A DNA stretch of 14,118 bases from Baffinella frigidus (lineage: Eukaryota > Cryptophyceae > Cryptomonadales > Baffinellaceae), in assembly GCA_026770585.1 (NCBI GenBank), contig MU646552.1, positions 202,773 through 216,890 of the forward strand. Direction: 5' to 3'. Position numbers and translations under genes: made by a program. Under the pieces are notes generated by a model. The model saw only the letters and a program-made list of their open reading frames with translations. It was not told the origin of the DNA and did no database searches. Shown one piece after another: positions 7,582-14,043 of the stretch. Position 1 is the stretch's first letter; each line of letters begins with the position of its first letter.

Positions 7582-10049
7582 GTACCCCCCCCACACCTTC
7601 AAAAAAACTCTAACGTCCCCTCGAACGTCCCCCGCACGGCTCGGGGAATGCTAGAGGGGCCTATTTACATGTGGGGTTGTAAAACTTTGTACCAGGATAA
7701 GGTGTTCCAACCTCGCAACCGCCCTAACCAGGGCTTCAGTGGCTCCAAGGGCAATGAAAGTTACTACACAAATGCTACCTATAAAAGTATTTTGGTTTTA
7801 AATAGGCCCCTCATGTATACTCGTGTGGCAGTCTCGGTCTGATTTGGTCTCACCAAATTGGTGAGACCGGGCTCTGTTCCGCTGCAAAGTTGACGGATTT
7901 TTACCGCACACCATTATGGCACCCCCTGGTGCCCAGCGCTGCTAGCCAGCTAGAGAACTTCCCGCGTGAAAGCATGGGTGTTCGGCGCGCCGTTCTGATC
8001 AGTCACTTTAACTGAACGTATGACGTCGGCCCATGAACGTAAGGCCGTACGAGCCCAGAGAGGGCTCGTACTTGCTGTTGGCGCCCTCGTGTGTGCCACC
8101 ACCCCCCCCCCTGGTGCGCAGCGCTGCTAGCCAGCTAGAGAACTTCCCGCGTGAGAGCATGGGTATCCGGCGTGCCGTCCTGACCAACGCCCTCTTATGT
8201 GCGCAGCGTGCCAACGTCCCCCGCAGAGAAGAGAATTTTATTGAACGTATGACGTCGGTCCATAAACTTGAGGCGTCCAGAGAGGGCTCGTACTTATTGG
8301 TGGCGCCCAAATCACGTGGGGCAGAACACCCCACGTGAAAGCATGGGTATCCGGCGAGCCGTCCTGACCAACGCCCTCTTGTGAGCGCGCAGCGGTTCCA
8401 GATGACTTGCACCGACGGGATTGAGGACGTCACTTGCAGCGCCCTCGTCGAATTTCTCTAGCTCTGCCTCATTCGGCCTGCCCCCCGTCCCGCCCCCCCC
8501 CCCCCTCTCGTGTGCAGCGCTGCAAGTCACGTCCTCGATCCCGTCGGTGCAAGTCATCTGGAAGCGCGAGGAGGTCCTCCCCTTCCCCACCCCCCCGACC
8601 CAGTCTAAACCCTAAACCCCTCCCCAGGCTAAACCCTAAACTCTACACCCTACACCTTAAACCCTACAACCCTAAATCCTAAAACCCTGAACCCTACGCC
8701 CGCGACCCTACACCCTAAACCCTAAGCCCTAAACCCCTGAACTCCCAAACTCCCAAACCTCCAAACCCCTAAACCCAATTAAGCCGAGAGCAAGCTGTTC
8801 GCCTTCGCTTTACAGCCCATTTGAAATAAAATAAAATTGCACCACCGTCGCGTCCAAAGAAGTCCTCCTCTCCAACCAATTTCTACAACCAATTTTAAAA
8901 CAAAATGGCACCAATGTCACGCCCAAAGAAGTCCTCCTCTAACGTTGGCATTCGGCATTACCACACAGCGGACTTCGAAGGGGGTTTTGATAACCCATCC
9001 GCGATAAGAGATAGGACCCTACGGTAGGCAATCCGTAGGGACATAGGGAGGGTTCCTACACTACAGATAAGGTAACGGAGGCGTTCGGCCTTTCTCCGCG
9101 CGCAGCCGAAAAACATATGTCAACAAAGATTGACATATGTTTTTCGATCTCTATCACCTGCCGCGGCAGCAACGCTCACCCCTCACCGCGAATCCCTATG
9201 AACGCGTATGGAGCTTATGGAGCTTTAATGATCGTCATACAGCAGCACGCACGTTTCTTACTCCGTTGGAACGAAACGCCGTTTCGCCAAGCGGTGAGCA
9301 AACGGTGAGCCGCGGAGCCGTAGAACATGTCGGCACAGTGCGCGGGGGTACCAAGTCGATTATCGACTTGGTACTTGGGGCGACTTAGTCGACTTGGTGG
9401 GCGACTTGGTTCCTCTTCTAACGATGGCGTTGGGCATTGCTCCGCGTGCAGCCGCAGAACTTGTCACTGAAGTGAGCCGTGCGGCTGCCTCGACTTTGCA
9501 GCCGCAGACAATTTATCTCCCCGGTACGCGGGAATCGTGGCGCGCAATGTGTCCCCCCTCTCACGTTGGCGTTGGGCATTTCTCGGCGAGTACAAAGCTT
9601 TTGTCAATCTAACGATGGCGTGGGATATTTCTGTGCGTGCAGCCGCAGAACATGTCGGCGCAATATGCGGAGATCGCAGCGAGAAAGACGATCTACTCCG
9701 CCGTCCTCCGTCTCACCTTCCCCATCCTGTCCTCTTCTAACGTTGGCATCCTGCATGAACACAGTGGTACGTGGGGCGACTAAGGCGACTTGGTGGGCGG
9801 CTTGGTTCCTCTTCTAACGATGGCGATTGGTCTCTCTGTGCGTGCAGCCGCAGAATAACGATCTACTCCGCACAGAGAGACCCGGCCGCGGCAAACCCTA
9901 ACCGGGAAACCCCTATGGACGCAGCCGCAGAACATGTCGGCGCAGTATGCGGGGATTGTGGCGCGTAAGACGATCTACAACGCCGTCCTCCGCCTCGCGT
10001 TCCTCATCCTCCTCCTCCTCCAGGTCTCGTCCTCACACACACGCACATG

Positions 10050-10091
<42 letters not shown>

Positions 10092-10450
10092 CACACATAC
10101 ACACACACACACACACGCACACACACACACGCTCTATCGCTCTCTCGCTCTCGCTCTCTCTCTCTCTCTCCTGGAGGTGCGGCGCAATATGCGGGGATCG
10201 TCGCGTTCCTCATCCTCCTTCTCCTCCAAGTCTCTCTCTCTCTCCATATATGTATATATATATTATATATGTATACATATATACATATATATATACATAC
10301 ATATATATATATGTATAAATATGTATATATATATGTATATATATATACAACGCCGTCCTCCGCCTCGCGTTCCTCATCCTCCTCCTCCTCCAGGTCTCTC
10401 TCTCTCTCCATGTATGTATATATTATAAATGTATACATATATACAGATAT

Positions 10451-10512
<62 letters not shown>

Positions 10513-12570
10513 AAATATGTATATATATGTGTATATATATATATACAATGCCGTCCTCCGCCTCGCCTTCCTCATCCTCCTCCTCCTGCAGGTCTCGCGC
10601 TCTCTCTTTCTCTCTCGCTCTCTCGCTCTCTCGCTCTCTCGTTCCCTCCCTCTCTCTCGCTCGCTCTCTCGCTCTCTGTGTCTCTCGCCCTCTCTCTCTC
10701 TCTGTCTCTCTCTCTTCCCCTCTCTCTCTAAACCCCCGCACCCTGATGCAGCGCGAGAACGTGATCGCGTGGCCGTACCGCGTCATCGCTTTCCCGATAT
10801 GGCTCCAGGTCCATCACGCAAACCCGAAACCCTAACCCCTGAACCATAAACCATAAACCATAAACCATAAACCATAAACCATAAACCATAAACCATAAAC
10901 CATAAACCATAAACCATAAACCATAAACCATAAACCCGAAACCATAAACCATTAACCATAAACCGTAAACCATAAACCCGAAACCCGAAACCCGAAACCC
11001 GTAACCCGAAACCCGAAACCCGAAACCCGAAACCCGAAACCCTAAAACCTAAAACCTAAACCCTGGAGCTCCAGGTCCATCACGCAAACCCTAAACCCGA
11101 AACCCGGAACCCGAAACCTGGAACCCTAAAAGATGTACCCTACACCCCAAACCCTAAACCCCAGACCAGATGTCCGATTAATCGGATGTATCAACTGATG
11201 TGTTTCCTCTCGGAAACGGACCCGTCGTAACCTCCTTCCTGACACCGAGGCGGCCCGTGGTGGGGCAGTTCTGTTTTCCGATAAAAACCAACGTTTTCTC
11301 TCGTGTGAGATGTCCGATTAACCCGATGTGTTGCCTCTCTCCTCGGGCAGTTCGTGTCTGAACCCTAAACCCTAAACATCAGTTCGTGGTGGTGATGGTG
11401 CTGCTGCACACATCAGTTGACGCACACATCGGACAACACATCAGTTGACACACCCATTTTCTCTGCGTTTGGCAGTTCGTGGTGGTGATGGTGCTGCTAC
11501 ACACATCCGTAAAGCGACTCGAGGACGACATGTGCTCGCGCGCCTTCAAAAAACAGAGCGCCTCTGTCGAGGTCTGCCCTACTCCCTACCAACCCCCCCA
11601 AAACACCGCCATCCTACCAGCTCCTCTCCCCACACGGTGGACTACGAAGCTTTCATCAAAAGTCAACTTACCTGAAGTCAATTAACGTTGAGGATTTTTC
11701 TCAAGCAGCCCCTCCCTGTCCAGGTCTGCCCTACACCCTAGAGCGCTGCGCAGAGAAGTTGGCCACGGGAAATAATGGGAAACCGAGGAATTGGAGCCAT
11801 TTTGGCAACTTTTGAAAAATTAGTACCATGAATTTCTCCAAAGTGGACGAAATGGCTCCAATTTCCCCATTTTCCCATTTTTCGGTGGCCAACTTCTCTG
11901 CCCTACACCCTACCAACCCCTCCCCCACCACCGCCGTGCTACCAGCCCCACCGAACACAGTGGGCACGAATCACAGGGGGCTGGGGTCGCAGGATTCTGC
12001 ATGTTGCGTCCAAGTCGGCTAGCAGCCCCTCTCCTACCAGCCCCCCCCCTACTCGTCCTAGCAGCCCCTCCTCAACACATCACAGGAGTGTGGGGTCGCA
12101 GGATTCTGCCTGTTGCGTCCAAGTCGGCTTCAGCTCTTGATGTAGCCTACCGCTTGCGCTGGCACCTCCTATAGTCGATCAGCGTAACCGGTTTAGGTGC
12201 ACGCACCCACCACCCACCACCCAGCTGGGGAACTGGAGAACCTCGGGAACTCGCGTTGGTGGGTGCGTGCACCTCTCTTTGTCTCTCTGTGTCTGTCTCT
12301 CTGTCTCTCTGTCTCACCCAAACCGGTTACATCTGAGGCCCCTCAGGGTTGCATATCAGTTTCGACGGATGGCAGTAATGCCGAAAGCCAAAGTTGAAGG
12401 AGGGCTTATTTGGACGTGACTCTTGCACAAATCATTGTAACCATTCTTAAAAAAAGGGTCGTGAAGCCATCTATTGTAAGTTTTGCACCGAGTCGCGTCC
12501 AAATCATTCCTCCTTCACCGGTGGCTTTCTGCATACATACATACACACATACACACACACACACACACAC

Positions 12571-12601
<31 letters not shown>

Positions 12602-13268
12602 TACGCATACACATACACATACACATACATACACACACACATACACACATACACACATACACACATACACACACAGTGACAGACAGACAGACAGACAGAC
12701 AGAGACAAAGACAGACAGAGTGGCAGACAGAGACAGAGAGACAGAGAGACAGAGAGACAGAGAGACAGAGAGACAGAGAGACAGAGAGACAGACACAGAG
12801 ACACAGAGACACAGAGAGACACAGAGACACAGAGACAGAGAGAGAGGAGAGGGTGACTGACACAGACGAACCGGACAACAGGTGCAGCTCGACAGAGAGA
12901 CACAGACACAGAGAGACACAGACACAGAGAGAGGAGAGGGTGTCTATGTCTCTCTGTCAGCCCCCGGACGGCGTTGTAGATCATTGCTATGCAGACTCTG
13001 CATAGCAATGAAGCTGGACCTAACTCGCTCGTGGTCCTGTACGGGCACCTTCCCTTGCGGACTATTCCTAAGTTGACACGATCATTCTGCGGTACAAACC
13101 CGTCAACTTTGGCGGCGGATGGGTTTCAGGTGCAGCTACTCGCCTCGCTGTTCATCGCCATGAAGCTGGACCTCGCGTTGACGTGGTCGTGGGCGGGGAC
13201 GTTCTGGCCGCTCTGGGCGCTTGTCGGTGTGTTGTTCATCGTCGCCGGGGCGCTTACCTGCTTTCTTG
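7407..13268 (+). CDS. TMEM185: TMEM185-type multi-pass membrane protein gene, 5' part, six exons
   Basis: Joining 7407-7581, 8518-8573, 9925-10023, 10752-10808, 11476-11571 and 13130-13268 gives 622 nt, 207 codons plus one base, with every splice phase in agreement. The product shows the Tmemb_185A (transmembrane Fragile-X-F) pattern: repeated units of a hydrophobic helix ending in an [LM][RK]-[LV]-[DN]-like charged step, a Trp-containing loop, then a helix with P-[LI]-W. Examples are [25 protein letters not shown] and [15 protein letters not shown]...[10 protein letters not shown]. Animal TMEM185 proteins are about 350 residues, so the C-terminal part lies beyond the right edge. The molecular function of the family is poorly known. 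Only about 10% of the 5.9 kb span is coding. The family call is by eye, not by search. Confidence 0.8.
7654..7812. repeat. Fold-back element, third relative of the nested-core family
   Basis: Inverted 14-bp ends at 7654-7667 and 7799-7812 (GAGGGGCCTATTTA and its complement). It holds one arm of the core (7751-7770, GCAATGAAAGTTACTACACA) without a clear partner, so it is probably a decayed member. It sits just after the donor of TMEM185-like exon 1. Confidence 0.6.
7847..7908. repeat. Palindrome plus AAGTTGAC element
   Basis: A 23-bp near-palindrome (7847-7869, GGTCTCACCAA arms) is followed by GGGCTCTGTTCCGC and AAGTTGACGGATTTTTACCGC. The same order occurs at 13521-13596 and, inverted, around 877-950. 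Confidence 0.65.
7937..8396 (+). repeat. Upstream echoes of the exon 2 acceptor and surrounding duplications
   Basis: CTGGTGC[GC]CAG|CGCTGC at 7937 and 8122 begins two copies of a ~70-bp block (CGCTGCTAGCCAGCTAGAG...GCATGGGT). Shorter GCGCAG|CG starts occur at 8207 and 8393. Read in the exon 2 phase these hit stops at once, so they are not usable exons. A further block (GAACGTATGACGTCGG...AGAGGGCTCGTACTT) is duplicated at 8015-8080 and 8243-8300. Confidence 0.75.
8397..8442 (-). repeat. Inverted intronic copy of exon 2 (antisense echo)
   Basis: Forty-six bases are the reverse complement of 8517-8562 with two mismatches, one of which would be a G-U pair in RNA. The loop between the arms is 74 nt and includes the acceptor's C-rich tract. 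The pre-mRNA could fold exon 2 into a long hairpin with its acceptor AG at the stem end. Confidence 0.9.
8518..8573 (+). CDS. TMEM185: TMEM185-like exon 2 (56 bp)
   Basis: Acceptor CTCGTGTGCAG after a C-run, donor GAG|GTCCTCC. It enters in phase 1 (G+CG = Ala) and leaves in phase 0, coding [11 protein letters not shown] then QVIWKREE: the end of helix 2 and the following charged loop. The match to relatives is weak on its own. The exon is supported by splice sites and phase. Positions 8517-8562 are complementary to 8397-8442 in the preceding intron. Confidence 0.65.
8603..8780. repeat. Degenerate CCCTAAA tract after the exon 2 donor
   Basis: CCCTAAA, CCCTACA and CCCAAA variants start about 30 bp downstream of the donor. 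No ORF. The following 8835-8872 and 8901-8941 are a direct repeat (GCACCA..GTC.CG.CCAAAGAAGTCCTCCTCT). Confidence 0.85.
9107..9146 (+). repeat. Perfect 17-bp stem hairpin grown on an exon 3 echo
   Basis: CGCGCAG is followed by CCGAAAAACATATGTCAA, a variant of the exon 3 start (CCGCAGAACATGTC). It is then repeated inverted after six bases, so the echo is one arm of the hairpin. Confidence 0.8.
9318..9570 (+). repeat. Partial upstream echoes of exon 3
   Basis: Copies of CCGCAGAACATGTCGGCGCAGTATGCGGGG-like text occur at 9318-9347 (followed at once by a 13-bp hairpin, 9348-9374), 9452-9466 and 9502-9544, most after a TGCAG acceptor-like site. All are truncated or out of frame. Confidence 0.75.
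9643..9744 (+). pseudogene. Near full-length second copy of exon 3 (alternative or decayed exon)
   Basis: After CGTGCAG it reads [16 protein letters not shown] then [13 protein letters not shown], colinear with the real exon 3 for about 29 codons and open. The LLLLQ end is replaced by SSS and the CAG|GTCTC donor is lost. AAC|GTTGGC, in the right phase, could serve as donor. It may be a mutually exclusive alternative exon or a dying copy; the loss of the donor favours the latter. Confidence 0.55.
9829..9882 (+). repeat. Exon 3 echo enclosed in a 12-bp inverted repeat
   Basis: GGTCTCTCTGTG at 9829-9840 pairs with 9871-9882. Between them lies GTGCAG|CCGCAGAA joined to TAACGATCTACTCCGC, an internally deleted echo of the exon. 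Confidence 0.75.
9925..10023 (+). CDS. TMEM185: TMEM185-like exon 3 (33 codons)
   Basis: Acceptor GGACGCAG, donor CAG|GTCTCG, phase 0 at both ends. It encodes [16 protein letters not shown] then [17 protein letters not shown]: a polar loop and the third membrane helix. A second AG six bases in (CCGCAG) could be used and would remove two residues. Its start is echoed many times upstream and its end three times downstream. Confidence 0.78.
10024..10751 (+). repeat. Intron 3: CA, CT and TA microsatellites alternating with three exon 3 donor echoes
   Basis: Order: CA tract (10034-10131), CT tract (10134-10172), an internally deleted exon 3 copy (10178-10229), CT then TA tract (10230-10346), a copy of the last 46 exon bases with donor (10348-10393, identical), CT and TA tract (10394-10545), another copy (10546-10591, few changes), and CT tract (10596-10730). 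Each echo ends ...CA[AG]GTCTC and is followed by CT-rich sequence. The long ORFs here are read-through of simple repeats. Confidence 0.9.
10752..10808 (+). CDS. TMEM185: TMEM185-like exon 4 (19 codons)
   Basis: Acceptor CTGATGCAG, donor CAG|GTCCAT, phase 0 at both ends. It codes [19 protein letters not shown]. The W-x-Y/W...V...P-[IL]-W pattern is the family's loop-plus-helix signature and repeats the design seen in exons 1 and 6. The donor is followed by ATCACGCAAACCC and telomere-like heptads, and the end plus donor is copied at 11067-11091. Confidence 0.8.
10818..11165. repeat. Telomere-like tract with homogenised CCATAAA and CCCGAAA blocks
   Basis: About 13 CCATAAA units (10843-10940) are followed, after a mixed stretch, by about eight CCCGAAA units (10976-11040), then mixed CCTAAA units. 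Within it lies an exon 4 donor echo at 11067-11091 (GCTCCAGGTCCATCACGCAA). Confidence 0.9.
11393..11413 (+). repeat. Upstream echo of the exon 5 start
   Basis: CATCAG followed by TTCGTGGTGGTGATGGTGCTGCT, matching the first 23 bases of exon 5 (11476-11498) and continuing CACACATC with one change. A shorter GGGCAG|TTCGTG occurs at 11351. Confidence 0.85.
11476..11571 (+). CDS. TMEM185: TMEM185-like exon 5 (32 codons)
   Basis: Acceptor TTTGGCAG, donor GAG|GTCTGCC, phase 0 at both ends. It encodes a short hydrophobic stretch ([12 protein letters not shown]) and a charged loop ([20 protein letters not shown]), placed between the second and third repeat of the family fold. The codons prefer C or G in the third position. 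The next ~120 bp hold another CT-rich stretch and a direct copy of the donor region at 11714-11740. Confidence 0.75.
11714..11740 (+). repeat. Downstream echo of the exon 5 donor
   Basis: CCAGGTCTGCCCTACACCCTA repeats the GAGGTCTGCCCTACTCCCTA of 11569-11588. Confidence 0.7.
11725..11911. repeat. Fold-back element flanked by a 16-bp direct repeat
   Basis: Outer arms 11751-11766 and 11885-11900 (CAGAGAAGTTGGCCAC) and inner arms 11789-11802 and 11850-11863 (AATTGGAGCCATTT) are inverted. TCTGCCCTACACCCTA occurs on both sides (11725-11740 and 11896-11911). It lies inside the donor-proximal echo zone of exon 5. Confidence 0.7.
11970..12129 (+). repeat. Direct repeat of about 50 bp
   Basis: ATCACAGG...GGGGTCGCAGGATTCTGC.TGTTGCGTCCAAGTCGGCT occurs at 11970-12020 and 12079-12129. 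No ORF or known family. Confidence 0.85.
12184..12330. repeat. Nested inverted repeat
   Basis: Outer arms 12184-12194/12320-12330 (GTAACCGGTTT) and inner arms 12195-12212/12257-12274 (AGGTGCACGCACCCACCA). The inner and outer left arms are adjacent; the right arms are separated by a CT tract. Same nested design as 546-696. Confidence 0.8.
12383..12529. repeat. Imperfect ~45-bp inverted repeat
   Basis: 12383-12427 (GAAAGCCAAAGTTGAAGGAGG...) is inverted at 12484-12529 with several mismatches. No ORF inside. Confidence 0.7.
12533..12848. repeat. CA microsatellite followed by CAGA/GACAGA array
   Basis: CA/CATA repeats (12533-12676) pass into CAGA and AGACAG units (12677-12848). The long ORFs on both strands here are simple-repeat read-through. 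Confidence 0.95.
12982..13052 (+). repeat. Upstream echo of exon 6 with a perfect hairpin
   Basis: CATAGCAATGAAGCTGGACCT..CTCG.TCGTGG matches exon 6 (13155 onward, CATCGCCATGAAGCTGGACC). The echo's start forms the 3' arm of a perfect 13-bp stem (12982-12994 / 12998-13010, three-base loop). Confidence 0.8.
13070..13109. repeat. 40-bp AAGTTGAC-ended element, just upstream of TMEM185-like exon 6
   Basis: Same length and ends as 887-926. It ends 20 bp before the acceptor of exon 6, so it forms part of the 3' splice-site region of that intron. Confidence 0.75.
13130..13268 (+). CDS. TMEM185: TMEM185-like exon 6 (139 bp, strongest family match)
   Basis: Acceptor GGGTTTCAG, donor TTG|GTATTT; phase 0 in, phase 1 out. 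It encodes [46 protein letters not shown]. The helix, KLD step, W-x-W loop and PLW helix fit the third repeat of TMEM185 proteins very well. The next exon must start by completing a Gly-type codon and is not visible before the window ends. Confidence 0.88.
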
Positions 13269-13289
13269 GTATTTATTCGCCCCGAAGAA

Positions 13290-13406
13290 GAGTGTGTGTC
13301 TAGGAAGCAGGCGTGTGTTTCTAGGAAGTATACGAGTGTTTCTAGGGAGAAGACGAGTGTGTCTAGGAAGCAGGAAAGTGTGTCTAGGAAGCAAGAGTGT
13401 GTCTAG
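13290..13406 (+). repeat. ~22-bp GTGTGTCTAGGAAGCAG minisatellite
   Basis: Five or six units of TCTAGGAAGCA..GTGTG lie between the donor of exon 6 and the first downstream echo. Confidence 0.85.
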
Positions 13407-13479
13407 GGGACGTGCTGGCCGCTGTGGGCGCTCGTCGGCGTGTTGTTCATCGTCGCCGGGGCGCTTACCTGCTTTCTTG
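13407..13479 (+). repeat. Downstream echo of exon 6 3' half plus donor
   Basis: Copy of 13196-13268 with few changes, ending TTTCTTG|GTATCT. It has no acceptor at its left edge, which begins inside the minisatellite. A third, decayed copy lies at about 13628-13690. Confidence 0.9.
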
Positions 13480-13520
13480 GTATCTATCAACCCCGAGCGA
13501 TGTCTCAGTCTATTCGGGCG

Positions 13521-13596
13521 CACCACTTTGGTGGGCCCGGGCTCGTTTCCGCGCCAAAGTTGACGGGTTTGTACCGCGAACCCAGGATGTCAAGTT
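13521..13596. repeat. Palindrome plus 40-bp AAGTTGAC element
   Basis: CACCACTTTGGTG hairpin, then GGGCTCGTTTCCGC, then 40 bp from AAGTTGACGGGTTTG to GTCAAGTT. Same arrangement as 7847-7908. It lies between two 3' echoes of exon 6. Confidence 0.65.
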
Positions 13597-13627
13597 GAGA
13601 ATAGTCTTTCAAGCCGAGTGAGGCGGA

Positions 13628-13690
13628 CCTTTTAGCCGCTATGGGTGCTTGTTAGTGTCTCCTTGATCATCGCCGGCGCCCTTGCTTTCT
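13628..13690 (+). repeat. Decayed third copy of exon 6 3' half
   Basis: GACCTTTTAGCCGCTATGGGTGCTTGTTAG... ATCATCGCCGGCGCCCTT...TTTCTCGG follows exon 6 text with many substitutions and a stop; the donor is lost. Confidence 0.65.
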
Positions 13691-13813
13691 CGGCAAGCTC
13701 CCTTGACCCTAACGCCGGTAGGACTTCCTGCTACCATTACAACCATTTCAAAGTTGTGAAGTCGGCAATTCGTCAAGTCGGACGCCGCCAAGTCCTACCA
13801 GAATAGCTATGCT

Positions 13814-14043
13814 TCGAAGTTGGATCTGTGCGACCTTACTTCAACCCTACCCCGCAAACCCCCAACCACGCAACCCCCCTAAGACGTGTATCTGAAATCG
13901 CACAGATCCAACCTCACGCGCGTTAACGCGCGTGGCGTGGACTAGCAGGGACGTGCGTGGCACAAACCCCTAAACCTCAAACCCCAAACAGGGTGCATGG
14001 TGAACAACGTGATGCATGACACCTCGCACAGATCCAACTTCGA
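13814..14043. repeat. Repeat TCGAAGTTGGATCTGTGCGA with two inverted partners
   Basis: 13814-13833 is perfectly inverted at 14024-14043 and, for 15 bp, at 13898-13912. A CACGCGCGTTAACGCGCGTG palindrome lies at about 13915-13934. The end of the window repeats CGCCAGAGTGCAGGAGG, also seen at 4299-4315. No ORF. Confidence 0.75.

Noticed and set aside
9925-10591. Whole-gene tandem duplication as the source of exon copies
   Set aside because: Copies are single exon edges in fixed order beside their own exon, not repeats of several exons together.
10004-10786. 260-codon minus ORF and several plus ORFs over the same stretch
   Set aside because: They are read-through of CA, CT and TA repeats (runs of VC, YI, RE); the real coding content is the exon 3 end copies and exon 4 on the plus strand.
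10818-11165. A real chromosome end (telomere)
   Set aside because: Heptads are degenerate, occur at five or more internal sites and have genes on both sides.
12406-13008. 200-codon minus ORF and overlapping plus ORFs
   Set aside because: Composed of CA and CAGA microsatellites giving C/V/S/L or T/H/R/D runs in every frame.
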